Source: Carposina sasakii (taxonomy: Eukaryota; Arthropoda; Insecta; Lepidoptera; Carposinidae). From it: a DNA stretch of 64,000 nt. Location: contig CP053160.1 of NCBI GenBank assembly GCA_014607495.2, forward strand, positions 2,356,001-2,420,000, written 5' to 3'. Positions within the stretch are counted from its first letter, which is position 1, and each line of letters opens with the position of its first letter. Below the pieces are notes generated by a model. That model was not told the DNA's origin. It made no database searches and saw nothing but the letters and a program-made list of their open reading frames with translations. The position numbers and the translations under genes are program-made. This document shows, piece after piece, positions 25,101 through 40,100 of this stretch.

Positions 25101-28100
25101 TTTGCTCTTCGTAATAACAAAGCTCTCTTGTGTAATGGAATAAAAACATTATTACCTAAAAGATTATTCAGAAATAACTAAGTAACTACTTGCTAGGATC
25201 AGCAAAATAACTGTATAGAGTAAAGTACTTATTTTGTTAGATCCAAAGTTCCCGACAAATGTCTGTCGTTTTGGCCGACCCATCTCACCATTGCAATAGG
25301 TACTATGTTTGTAAAATAAAAAAATAAAGTACGAAAGTACCGAAATGAAAGTTTGGTAAAAACAGGTAAAATAACCAAGGCATCATCTTCATTTACAAGA
25401 AAACTTAGATTAGGTTTTTTTTAAAACCAAAGATGGCGAAGAAAATAAAGTTTTGAGAGTTAGTTTGATGGATGACTGAACTTCACGTACCTAATTATTA
25501 AAAAAATCACAGGAAAATTACGTTACGGAAGTTTACGTCCTTAGTAAGTTTGTAACGAAAAATAAACAAAATGAAGGTATCTAATATACCTATAGGTATA
25601 ATGGCGAATTCCTATGGAATCGATCAACTAACGTGTCTTAAAACTAATTTAATTTTATCGTATACATAAACTTTAGAAGGTAGATCAGCCCCTAATTGAA
25701 TGTTTAAAACTTAATCAAGAGGTATTTCTGTCTGTAGGTACATTATAATTATAATAACAATATATAATAACAACATTGGGTATTATAAAATTATTTATAA
25801 AGAAAATGGAAAAAAATCTTCACCCGAGTGGGAATCGAACCCACGACCACTGCAAATCGTGCCAGCCGCTATAACCACTAAGCCACCGGGTCAATTACTC
25901 GGATGACGAATTTTACCATCTCTTTTCTAAATTACATATTGGCAACGTTATTCTTCATCCCGATAGCTATACACTAGCCAAGTCTCGGCAAACAAAGCTG
26001 AATCCCTCAGCACAATGTTTAAAGATGAAACGATCAACCATATCCTAATGGATTATATATTTTTATAAATTTATCTTAGTCAAGATATTATATATTATAA
26101 AATTATTAATAAAGAAAATGGAAAAAACATTGGGTATATAAATCTAGAAAAAGCTATTGAAGTTATAAGCTTGGTACTTTACTAAACATAATATCTAATA
26201 AATAAAAAATCTAATAAAAAAAACTATTCTCGAAACGCCTGTATCTATGTATGTCATGTGGGGAGAGTAACTCTAAAATTAGAACAAAACTATTGTCAGT
26301 TATTCCTACGGAAACACACTAAAGTACAGTTAATAACACAAATGGAATAAAATACACCCATTAGTTGGCAAAGGGCACTCTTTGATTACATCGATAAATC
26401 ACTGTTCAGGTGTAGATAGAAGAGCAATAGAATTGAGATTAATTGTAGGATTTGTACTGTCGCTTGTTGTTTCAAATTGAAGTTTACGAAGATTTGTGCG
26501 TTGTACTGTTTTGTTTGTGATTGTACCGATATTAAAAAAGAACGGGGTTAGCATTTAAACACAGATTACACAGATAAATCTGTGCGTTTAAACATAGATA
26601 CCATTGCAATACTTATTAATAGGTACTGATTTTATTAATGACTGGCTGTTGCCTGCGGTTTCGCTCACGCGGAAGCGTAAATGCGTGAAGAGGTATAAAA
26701 AAATTCTCTCCGTAAGAACCATCCTCGTACTTCAACGAATATTCCAAAAAAGAAATCGGTTCAGCTGTTCTCGATATTTGTGCTTAGCAATACATTCGGC
26801 GATTAATTTTTATATTACAGATCAAGTTATTTTTTTAACTATATTTCGATGCAACGATGCAGTGGCATGACACGACGTGTCACGGGATGCCGTTTTTTAT
26901 TTCACGGGTTGTGGTAGTATGTGTCACTTTATGCGAAGGAATTATGCCGGTTAAGCCAAATGAAATATCGCTGAAACTTTTGCGGAGCAAAACTGATTGA
27001 TGATATAGAGGCTGGACTTGTATGTATAGTCCGTTTCATAGAATAATAATTACTATGTTGATTTCGGAACTAATATTTTTTGTATGCAGTGGAACAGAAA
27101 ATGTGGTTATACAAATAGTAGATAATAAGCGCCATCATCCATTGGAACTTTTTTTATACAATTCACAACACATTGACCTAGTCCCACACTAAGATCCCTA
27201 AGATCTTGTGTCGTGGGTACTAAGCAACGGTATATAAATACATAGATAAGTACATAAATATTCATGACTCGGAAACAAACATCGATATTCATCACATTAA
27301 TATTTGCACCTACCGGGATTCGAACCCAGGACCTATGGCGTCGCAGGTAGGGCCACTACCTACTAGACCAATCGGCCGTCAGATTGGAACTATACGGTGA
27401 ACGCACAGGATGTATTCTTCGGGAACCAGAAGCATAACTTGATATGCCAGCAGTCAGCGTCGGCCCTTATAGTAGATAAAGCAAATTTAAAAAACGTATA
27501 ATACTACAGCTGCTTCTCTTCCCGGGCATTCTGTGCAAGTCAGTAGAGGGACAAGAGGGTCTTGGTGTGTCTTGACTACCTGTCACTACTAACAGACTAA
27601 TTGTACATCTCAACTATACCCTCAAAATTGGTCAGAAGTGGCACCATCTCCTAGAAAGAAATTGGTTATAGTAGGAGATATTAATATTAACACACTTGTA
27701 GAAGACTATTCCTCGAAATACCTTAAGGATATAATAAAAAATCATTGTTTGAACCAACATATACATGTGCCAACCAGGGAACAGTCATGCATTGATCATA
27801 TTTTAAGTAATATTGAAAATGCTAATGCAATCGTACTCCCCCTTGGACTATCTGATCACAACACGGCTCAATTACTTGAATTTAAGGTAAAAATAAAAAA
27901 AAGGATACCTAGTTTGATATTTGTATTCAAACGGTCCTATTCCCGTGAGAATATTTTGAAATTCCGGAACCATTTAAACAATATGACGTTTTCTACCGTA
28001 TTTGAGGAACCAGCCCTAAATACAGCATTTAATACCTTTTATGACCAATTCTGTCTATTTTATAGACTTTGTTTCCCAGTAAATTTAGTCAGAATTAATA

Positions 28101-31100
28101 CTAAACCTTATTTAAACTGGATAACTAAAGGTCTTCGTAAAAGTTGTAAAACCAAAGTAAATCTCCGTTATAAATACTATACAAGGAAAACAATACAAAA
28201 TAAGAATAATTATTTGACATATAATAAGATTTTAAAGAAATGTATAATAGGGGCAAAAAAAATTACCAACAATAAATATGTAACGAATAGCCAGAACATT
28301 GTTAAGTCTACGTGGAATGTTATTAACGGCGAATTAGGTACTACAAACATGGACAGATACATTGACGAAATTAACACAAACAATACAAATATTTCTAACC
28401 CAATTAAAATTGCTGACTATTTCAATAATTATTTTATTAATTTAACAAATAAGACAAATAATAATATTTTATACACTAATTCGACAAAAAATCTTAACAA
28501 TTCAATATATTTGACGCCAATTGATGAAAGATATATAATTAAGACTATAACTATGCTAAACAATACCAAGTCTGAGGGATATGATAATATCTGCACCAAG
28601 GTCATAAAGGAATGTAAAGTTGAAATTAGCTCTGTACTCACGTATCTAATTAATCTGTCAATGGAATCGGGCGTTTTTCCAGAGAAACTCAAGCATACTA
28701 TTGTAAAACCATTGTTTAAAAGAGGGAATAGATTGCTGGCAGAAAATTATCGCCCAATTGCAATTATTCCTATATTTTCAAAAATCTTTGAAAGGGTTTT
28801 GCATGACAAAATTATGACATTTTTTACGAAGTATAATATAATTAAGCCAGAACAATTTGGATTCCAGAAAAAAAAATCTACTTCACTAGCCACATTCAAC
28901 TTAATGAAATATATTTTAGAGTAGACTAATAATAAATTATACACCACAGTATTATTTTTTGATATGTCTAAAGCCTTTGACTTTGTCTCACATGAACTAC
29001 TACTAAGCAAGTTGAACCACAATGGAATAAGAGGGCCTGCTCTTAGCTTGTTGAAAACATATCTGGAGGATAGACAGCAATATGTCGAAGTGATTCAACT
29101 GAATAAGAAAAATTATTCTCAGACCTATAGATCCTTGCCTCTTACAAATAAATTCGGAGTTCCCCAGGGAAGTGTCCTTGGACCATTGTTGTTTCTTTTA
29201 TATATTAACGACCTACCAGAAATAATTGAACACAAAAGTATTTTATTTGCGGATGACATATCAGTAGTTGTAACCTCCAACAAAGACATACCATTTAGTG
29301 ACCACGAATTAAATATAAATAATACATTGACATCTATAATTAATTGGCTAGACAAAAATAACTTACATATAAATATTAATAAAAGCAAATTCATTAATTT
29401 TAATAGTTTAAATGATAAATTGAATATAAATTATAATGGTCAATGCCTTACAGGGGTGAATAATACATTATTTCTTGGCATCAATATAAATCAAGAACTA
29501 ACCTGGAGGGAACAAATTGATACAATATGCAACAAAATCAATAGATTTACTTTTGCATTGCATAACTTAACTAAAATTGCCTCAAAACAAACGGCTATTA
29601 CTGCCTATTATGCATACATAGAATCAATTCTACGATACGGCTTAATTATATGGGGGAACGGTACAAATGTAAAGGCGGTATTTATTGCACAGAAGAAATG
29701 CATAAGAGCCATTTGCGGATTGGCTCAAGATGTGTCCTGTAGACCATACTTCAGAGAGATGGGTATTCTTCCACTTCCCTGCCTCTACATATACGAAGTA
29801 TGTAAGTTCGTTAAACAAAACATGAGTACCTACTTCGTTCAGTCCAAGGATGTTACAAAAAGACCAAATAGATATCCTAACAAATTGGTACTCAACACTA
29901 TACAGAGAACCGCTAGATTTCGGAAAAACTGTCTCTGTGTGTGCATAAAAATTTATAATAATATACCAGATCAAATTAAAGACCTGCCTATTAATAAGTT
30001 TAAAACTGTGTTGTTTCGGTGGCTTGTTCTAAGGACTTTTTACTCGATCGAAGAGTTTTATATCTGTAAAGACACTTTTTAAATGTATGTTTGCTCGGTC
30101 ATGTGGTGCCTGTTTGTGTTAGACGGTGACTTGTATTTAATTGTATTTTATTTATTCGTGGATTTGACATCTGATATTAATTTTATATTATTGTACTGTG
30201 TGAACTAAAATGTCTTCACTTAATTTTAATTTAAATTTGCATGCCATATGTTTATGGCTGTATAGGATGTTTCCTGTTAACTATTTGACACCTTTTCTGT
30301 ACCCTATACAAGAGCAAATAAACATATTCTATATTCTATATTCTATTCCATGTGGTTCTATCGGCCCTTGGTGCTCTGCCTACCCCGTAAGAGATAAAGG
30401 CATGATTAATGTAATTTATTGACTGTTACAAATGTTACAATCATCATCATCATCATCACCAGCCTATTGCAGTCCACTACTGGACGTAGGCCTCCCCCAG
30501 GGCACGCCACAAGGCTGCCATGGGGGGTATTTGCCCATAGTCACCACGCTGGGCAGGCGGGTTGGTGACCAAATGTAACAATATCATTGTTCATTAAGCA
30601 TGTTGGAATTCCCAAGATCAGGCAGAAAATAACGAGAAAACAAATGTTACGACTGCCATTTTCTGTGTCACATTTGGTTTGAATATAGGGAAAGCCATCA
30701 GGAAAAATAATAATATAATGTAGGTAGGTGTACATACGTGTTCAATGAGCTTACCAATGACAGACTTAGAAAAATGTTTATAATGTTTTACTATTGGCCC
30801 TTTGGAAGCAGTCATTGTGCACTGGAAGTCGATGGCAGTTTTATCTACTGGGTCGTCGTCGTCGTCAGCCTATTGCAGTCCATGCTTGACGTAGGCCTCC
30901 TACAGAGCACGCCACACGGCTCGATCTCCCGTTTTTGCCATCCAGTCCATCCGTTACCAGCCGCTCTCTTCGGTCCATCTGGCCGGAGGGTGTCCAACGC
31001 TACGCTTGCCGAGGCGCGGTCTCTATTCGAGAACCCTACTCAACCGTACATAGGTTCTACGACAGATGTGACCCGGCTACAGCCACTTCAATTAGCTACA

Positions 31101-34100
31101 TTTCGAGACTACGTCTATCACTTTGGGTCTACTGCATACAATTGTTCATTTACACATTTCCTCCACCCATACATTTAAACATATCATCATCATCAGCCTA
31201 TTGCAGTCCACTGCTGGACGTAGGTCTCCCCTAGGGCACGCCACAAGACTGCCATGGGGGGTATTTGCACATAGTCACCACGCTGGGCAGGCGGGTTGGT
31301 GTCCGCTGTTTGTGTTTTAGACTATGTTGTCCATACGGGAGGCGCTGCTGCCCACCATACCCACGGGCAGACATGGGGTGGTCCGAATTCTACTCTGCCG
31401 GCACCACGCGCAAAACATATAGAAAGTATCAAAATAGCTTCAGTTCATATCCTTATCTATATTCCTGCTTTATAACAGAGAACTACCTAAATATTAGTGT
31501 AATAAAAATATTAGCCTTACCTTAATTCACTTAGCTCAGCCAAAAATGTATTTCCATCCATCGTCCTTTGATTCTTGAAACTGAGAACTGGGAGCTCACC
31601 CATCTGTGAGACTGCTGAGTCAGTTCCTCCGAAGCGCTGGGTCAGGTTTGACCTGATGAGGAAATTAAAACGAAACAATTTAATAAGTATTTATAAGTAT
31701 GTTGTGGACGGATAAATTGAATTGAAATGGGATGTAAAGACAGGTATCAATATACTTACTGTCCAGTTTTTGTTTTAGAATACCTACCCAAAATATAGGT
31801 AGAGCTAACGCGAATCTTGGATTTAGCTTGTTTGTGTAAAATAGACCGTAGTTATAATAAAAGTATGAACCAACCAAACTATAAATATCATGTAGAATGG
31901 ATTTATTTATATATCATAAGCTTATTATTAATGTTTGAATGAATAAAAGCTTATTTAAATAATTGTTCTGTTAAATTATGTAGGAACGCTATTAAATAAA
32001 TATATAAATATCCACACACCTCACAACATATTAACCTAGTCCCACACTAAGATCCCTTAGGTATTGTATCGTGGGTATATAAACATATCTCAGTGAAAAG
32101 TATAAAAGACTTAGATAATTATTAAAAGTATCTCCCAATATCTATTGTTGGCGCAATCCATTTAGATGTTCTCAAAAGAAATAATACAGGTCTGCAACAA
32201 AAAAGCTGTTTGGATTTTTTCTACTGATTTATATGTCATGTATTTAGGTATTCTGAAAACTAAGAAAAAAATATTTTCAGGTTTTTTTACGAAACGCAAA
32301 TTTCATTAAAAAAAAGGGAATTTTTGGGCTAACTTGAAGTCATAAATAAATAGGTAAAAATTTATTTTGATTACTGTTTTTAAATGTATACAGGCCATAA
32401 CTATCATTAAGTACTTTCTAAATAAAGAACATTCTGTGTGAGGTAAATTAACAAACATAAACATGTTATAACCTGAACGTACGCGCTCCGATAGTATTAA
32501 AAGTTGCGCGGTAAAAAAGTGTTAATTCGTCATTGTTTTATAGATCTTCAATATAGTGCCATGTCGTCTGTGCGGAAGTGTGTGAATTGGTCTGACAGTT
32601 TCTATTATATTTATGTCGAATATATGGTATTAAAGCAACAACTTATTATTACGGACTTTGTAAAAAAGTATACTTCGCGTATTTTGGCTTAAAACTTGGA
32701 AATCAGGATAAAGTTTGGGCACTTCATAAAGTCTGCAAACGATGTGTTGAAGACCTTCAAAATTGGTTTAAGGGCAAGAAAACAGCGTATGTATGGCGCG
32801 AGCAAAACAATCATAGTGATCACTGTTACTTTTGTTCGTGTAATGTGAAAGGGTAAGGTTAGTTAAGTTGCCTAATGAGTCTACATTGTCTTTATTCCCA
32901 CCTCGATTACTTTCCAGAAAATTTAGGAGATGTGAATGAAGAGCAAGGTGAACGATTTCACCAAGATATTAAGGAAATGGAAAAAAGATACCAAGGAAGA
33001 TAAAGCGTCTCAATGATGGCAGACTACTGTTGGACGCTTCAGAGAGACCTTCCAGATGCTTCCTACAAGCGAAAATGTACTAAAAGGAGTCTCACTGGGA
33101 AAAATACATGTGTTTAGTGCTTACTAATAAAAGTAATTTAAACAAAAAAATAAGTTTTGTTACGCCATTATAAATATTAAAAAAAAAATAGTCTTTTTTC
33201 TTTTATTTTAAGATGATAACTTGTTTAATATAGATACCTACATTGTGAGAAAACGTAACGTTCTATGACAAAATTAAAGTCACTTTCGGATTCAGCACAC
33301 CCAAAAATTTTTTTGCAGACTTGTTATTTGAATTTCTTTCAGACAAAATTATTTGGACCGCGTCAGTGTTTTGTAAAATGTTTTCAAAAAACAGAAAATT
33401 TAATTTGATTAGGTAGGTACTTGAAAAATATACAATTTTGTTAAACCAGCCGAACATTCTGCGGATGTGTTTATTTACATTTCCATAATTTTATCATACG
33501 GAACGTACAGTGGCCGTGGAGTGGGTCACTTACGTGATTGGTTCCTTGCTATGCCATTAAAGAAATTGGTGCATTGGCATCCTCGTACGTTGTTTACTAT
33601 GGAAATGGCATTCGTTTTAAAATCTTTGGAACCATAAAGAAGATATTATCTTATTGTCTTTTTTTCGAGTAGTATACGAAAAATTACCTTCTAGGATAGA
33701 AATCTTTCTACCATTGTAAATCTGAAAGAGAGTGAATGTTTGGATGTTTGTTCGCTTTTGCGCATAATATACTACGGGTTTGCATGTAACTTGGCAGTTT
33801 ATATAGGTACATAAGAATAGCATATGGGCTGGTTCACGCGATTGAAGTCATAGGAGATCGCTAGTAAAAGTAATACTATGTACATATTTAGATAATCTGT
33901 CAAGTCGAATGAATATAATGTATTATTAGGTGATAGAATTAAAACATATATGAATAAGCTGTTTAAAAAAACCTTTTAAAAAAAGCTTTTATTAAATGAA
34001 CTGATCAAATAAAAGAGCCCAAACTCGATAGGGTTGCGTCGTTTAATTACGAAGTTCCTATGGCCACCTTCCAGCTCCATCATCAGATCAGCTCTATGTA

Positions 34101-37100
34101 ATAATAATATGGCATTGTCATCCGATTTATACATACATGCAAAATTTCGACCTAATTGGAAACCGGGACGTTGATCAAATGTAACTTGCAAAATTTGGTT
34201 ACAGACAACGGGACAGGTGAAACTGAATAAAAGTATAAAAAGACGAACATTACAAATATCGGAGACACGTCAGAAAATATGGATACATTTTATGGAAAAA
34301 TTCCAATAATCTATAACGAGAGAAATAAAACCATCATTATCATTTTCCTATTGATTTTATATGAACGCTCGAAATTATCTTCGCTTCGTGCGTAAATTAT
34401 AGTCTGCTAGGAGTCGCCCGATACTTCGCCCGCGTGAACAGAAGAAAATGACGCAAGTTTCCAATAAATGTTTTGCGGAAAGTCTTTACTCTGACTCTAA
34501 ACTTACTGTACCAATCGGTTCAGTAGTTTTGACGTGAAGTGGTAATAAACGCGAAAGTTTGTAAGTATGGATGGATGGATGTTTGTTACTCTTTCACGTA
34601 AAAACTACTAAATGGATTTTAATGAAACTTTACAATAATATAGCTTATATATCAGATTAACAAAAAGGCTACTTTTTACCCCGGGAAAATATTATTATCC
34701 CGGGTAATTTCAACATTTTGTTTTTGTCTGCAGTCCACGCGGACGTAGTCGCGGGCGTCCACTAGTTTGTAATAATAGTTGGGATGCATTACGTGTTATT
34801 TTACCTATTTTCTATTATCTGCTAAGTTTCAACAAAATCCCTTTAGCAGTTTTTACGTAAAAGATAAACACTCTCACATCCATACATACGTTAACCTACT
34901 TGGTTATCCGGTGCAACATAAAATAAGGAAACTAAATGAGTGAAAGAGAAAACTATCGGTAGAGATCTCAACCATGATGAGGATTTAGTTATATTCCAGG
35001 ATTACATTGATCCCACCTCAGTCGGAGCCACCACACTCGAAACCTGTCACAATGTATCACGTTAACGAATATACGAAAACGTATTTTATATCTCTGTTCT
35101 GAGGGGCAATTCTTGAATATTTTTGAGCCGAAACGCAACCATTAACGAAACGTGGTGCGAAGCAATATATATTTAGTAGCTTGAGTATTAAGGTATATTT
35201 TAGCACGCATCGGTCACGAGTATGACAATAAAAACAAATATCTGTCTCGTGCTAAAATGTGTCTAATTACGTCACCATAAAGTAATTATTGCTTTGTTCT
35301 GAGCGTCTACAACGGTTCCGTTTCGGCTTCGTTCCTACTCGAGACTTTTCAAGAATTGCCCCCGTTTATCCATAATACTATACAGGGTGTGTGTGACGGC
35401 CAGGCAAATACTGAAATACTGAACAAGTACCATTATTTTGCGTTATACGACAGTGTTATTACTCGCAGGAAATGCATTTTTAATTTGATTATCCGCAATG
35501 TTTGCTTTGCGCGCTAATAGCATCGGGCGATCCTGTGATTAGTTAAATGGGCTTATTGGTTATTGTATGATACATTCATGGAGAGGAAATAAAAGAGGAG
35601 TGGTGTCTAAGTATATTTTCATACAAAAATAGTGTACCGCGGAGCGGGGGTGAAGTATGGGACGAGGGGAGCATTGAACACTGAACTCGCAAAAATGTAA
35701 CATTGTCTAAGCTAGTTCATATGAATGTTTAACTAACCTTAAAGTACTTCCATTGGTGAATATGAAGAACGCCACCTCAGACCTCTCCTGCTGCAGCCTC
35801 GTCACCAGCTTCCCTAACTCAGTTGCTCGGCTCACCTGAAATAACAACCTTATTACCACATATTTAAAAACAAAGTCACTTCCCGCTGTCTTTTTCCCCA
35901 TGTAGGCTTAGAACTTTAAAACTACTCTTCAAAAAAAGAGTGATTCAAGAGTAAGGTTTATATTTTAGGGACCGCCTCGGCTTCGCACGGTTGCAATACC
36001 CTATCTGAATCGTAATTACAAAGAAAAATCTAAATGGAAAACAAAATAGAATTTTTCCGCTCAGTGTACCTGCCTATATACCTATAAAACCTCTACAGAT
36101 AAAAAATAAACTGAGTTGATTTGAATCACGGTCACCGCTCGGCGCCACGCCGCGCCGCGCCATTCCATTTCTAAAGAGTGGCTTTTTTTATTGTAATTAC
36201 AGAGTTTGTTTTCGGCTAGCTTATATCCTATTTATTGAACTTTTCCATGATTTAATTATCATTTGATTGAAGTTTTGAGAAGAATTGAGTTTTTGTTTTA
36301 TTTAATTATTTTACCTGACTGCGCCAGTTATGTTTATCGAATGTAGGCATGTACCTCTTAATGTTTCAAATAAATATACAGGGTATAACAAAATGGGTAT
36401 GTTAAGCGGAAAGCTATGTAAATAGCCCACTAAAAAGAACCTACCCACAAAATTTCAGACTCGAAATCACATGTTTATTTCTCCAGATTTCCAGATAGAT
36501 ATGGAGAATTCCTACACAACTCAGGAATGTTCATACACTCTTGTAAAGTAAACATTTTCGCTTAACATACCCTTTCTGTTTCACCCTGTATAGTCTATTC
36601 TATACTATATATATTTGTTATTTTTTTATTTAGTTTATCCCAAAGGAAAGGCAAGGGGAACTATGCCCATACAGCCATTGTCTTTAGTAAATGATTTCTG
36701 AATTTATGATGGACGATAAATGATGATGATGAGTGAAAATGTCGGGAAAATCCTCAAGAACGAATGGAAAATTAGTACAAACCAAAAATAATTAAAGAAA
36801 CAACCAACATGAGCCCATGAAGAGATCATATTCCGGCTAAAGTTTTACTTAGCTTACCTGCAAATAAAACCGTGCGCACGCACTAGATTCACATCTATGT
36901 AAACAAAATATAACTTATCTACCAGAAAACTTCACTTTACGGACATATGCAAGCTATTTACAAATAAATATTGATTTTCACAAGAAAATTACGCCCGCTC
37001 CTTTCCAGCTTTTCCCGCCAAATCTCTATAGTATATTTGTATGTATGTATTTTTCTTTGGTACTCTCTTGAGCAGAAACGGGTTGTCACAAGGTTGTCGC

Positions 37101-40100
37101 ATTTGAGCTTAAGAAGTATCATTAATGACATCTTAGTCCCGAGAGTGACACACGTGACACTGGGTCCAAATTTTTTACGCAGTTAGGTTTATTTTCTTCA
37201 AGTAATTTTCTTCATTTTCTTGGAGGTCGTAATCGATGCCCTAGAACAAAAGGTGGCAATTTCTAGAGCAAGTGGGAGGAAAAGCAATGAGCCATTTTCT
37301 ATTAAGGAAATTGCCTGCTACTATACTCGTAATAAGGAGTATTGAGAGAACGTGTGTTTGTCTCACGTTTTTCTGTGTAGGTACCTATAGTATTTTTAGA
37401 TCGAGGGGAATTTATTGAAACTTACAAATAGGGGTCAACCTCACCTGTCCGTGGTGCACTCGGTATCATTTCCCATTAGATTCATTAATTTCGTTATCGG
37501 TAGCTAGTATAGATATTGGCCCAAAAAGCGGCGGTATGCTCACCACATACCACGTGGGTAATAAGCTTACTTAATAAGCTTACTAGTGAAAAGTGGGTGT
37601 ACAATTTGCACACTTCTATCCAGCCTCATTGGGGGAAAATGTATGTTTGTTAATTATTTAAACGAGTGTATCTTATTTTTTTAACAGTTAATGATGCTGC
37701 CATAGTATATATAGACTATGGATTAATCAACGAGAGATGCTGTCTTCCTCGGATATCGAAGTTGTAATCGATTTCACGTACATCGAGAAGTTGATGCTCA
37801 CTTGCTCAAACTTACGAGTACACGTGGATCTAAAATCTATTATAACTTCAATATGTTTGAGCAAAATGGCTATTTAATCCGCTAAATTGATCTGAATGTA
37901 ATTTCGGTTGCAAACCACCGATGGTTAATTATTGATTATTTAGGTTATAGTGAAAACAAGCGGTGCACGAAAGCCTTAGCTCGCTTTCGATCATATAACA
38001 ATAAAGCTTTGTTTCCGTAAGATAGCGGCACCGTCATATACCGGCGCTAAAGCAACTTTTCACATATCATATCGTAAAATCGGCTGTTTGTTACGTCCGC
38101 ACGGCCCCGGCCGTTATAATTACACCGTTATTCTGAGAAACTATATTAAGCAAACATGGTGGTGTCCAATTGTTCATCACCCAAATGAAATTCACTATTT
38201 TCTCTCTCTCTTGTCAGCCTTTCTCATCGCCTAATCGACTTTTATCTACATAATTGCTCGTGGGTTTAGGGTATTCTTGACCTGGCCTTCCTCTAGAATA
38301 TCTTCAATTTGGTCCGACAAAGTCCAGCCATGTCTTGTCCTTCCACTCTTCTTTTCCATTTTCCATAGTGAATAAAAACATATCCTTTCTTTATCTTTAT
38401 AATCCTTTATTTTCGACTGATAGAGAATCACTGTGCAAACAAGGACTGACATGCAATGGCATTGAGATATGAGGTCAGAAATGTTGGGGTAAAATATGGG
38501 GTGAAAATTATTTATTACTACGCTAGTACGACTATGACAGTCGCTTTATTCGCATGTACATTTAAAATTTACTGTAAAGAAATGTATACTATCTTTGTAT
38601 TTTTATTATTAAAACAACTCTTGTTTCATACGAAGACTGGTTTGATAAATATCGAAATTCGGGCAGAAACACGCGTCTTCTTGTATTTACTCCCCTATAC
38701 AGTCAAACCTGGGTAAGTGAGAACTGGATAAGTGAGAAAACTCCATAAGTGAGAGTAATAGCCAGGACCCGTCATTTTAAGCTCCCAAAATCTCTATTAG
38801 CGAGAAACAGAAACCTCTGTAAGAGAGAGTCGTTTTTCCCTCATGGACCTCCGTAAGTGAGACTGCTACTTATCTATACCTCTATAAGCGAGAGATGAGC
38901 TTTATTTATTATTTAGGAGGAACTATTGCTACAAAAAATACATAGGTTCATACAATAACAAATGACAAAACAAATTTAACATCTGCTATTTTATGACTCA
39001 TTCTTAACTTTCGTGGAACTTTCTACCATTGTTTTTTTATTGTTTTCTCGTCAATATTGTACCTGTTCAATATTAGGCGAACAAAGAAAATAATTTGATT
39101 GCTTTTTTTTGGAAATTTATTACATGACGTGGTGCTAATTCGTTACAGACATCGTACTTACTGTAACTTGTTATTGCTGCGTACCTCTATAAGAGAGAAA
39201 CGCTACCCATGTACCTGCATTAGCGAGAAACTCGGGTTAGTGAGAAACCTCTATAAGCGAGAATGAGATTGTGCTCCCTTGAACTCTCGCTTATCCAGGT
39301 TTGACTGTATATATGTATTTATATAACTATAGTATTCTTCACAGTGTCATATTCATTGAAGTGACCGACTAAGTGATGAATATTTTGATGATTTTTAACT
39401 AACTTCAAAAAAGAGAGATTATCAAAATCAATTAGTCGGCATGTTGTCTGTATTTATTGATATCATTTTACATGCTGTATATTATAACTCTGTAGGATAT
39501 TCTTTTCTGATGTATATTTTACCACCTCTTACTGACTATTATGTACCCTAGACAATATAATGGCGAATAAAGAATTTATTCATTCTTTCAGATTCAGATC
39601 CTTTAATTGCATAAATATGGGTGATAATCTTTAATATGTGTTTCCTCCAAACTCCGTCATTCATGAACCGATTAATTTTCTTTTATAAAGGTAGTCGCAC
39701 ATTGGATATGGTACACTAGTATCTGTACAATAGAATAATGAAAAGGTTCTGATAATGGACCAAATGGGATAGTGAAACTCTTTAGGGTCTGCACCTTACT
39801 ATGCTAAATTATAAATCAACGGTGGTTTGTATGAAAAATCTATCTCGTCCCCTTGGGGGTTCAGTGTAAAAGGATCGAGAGGAAACGAATTAATAAATCT
39901 TTTTTTAGGGGTCGAGTAGACTCGAGTAAGGTTTATTGGGTCGGAAGTTGATTTTTCTCTTTAAATAATTGTCTCGAACTAATATAGTGTACCAAAATTG
40001 TAAAATTATGATTTTCGTTTACGGCTATGTAACTAAATGTGTAGAAATAGCCTAATGCCGGAAATCACCAGTGCTCCCTAAACGGTCTCTTTGTTAGGAA

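Noticed and set aside
27638..27660. Start of a complete LINE ORF at 27638
   Set aside because: The open frame begins inside the interrupted family D element at a GTG codon. The LINE is 5'-truncated and has no true start here.
30738..31178. 146-codon open frame as a host gene
   Set aside because: Much of it is inverted RTE 3'-end sequence. There are no domain motifs or splice signals to support a gene.
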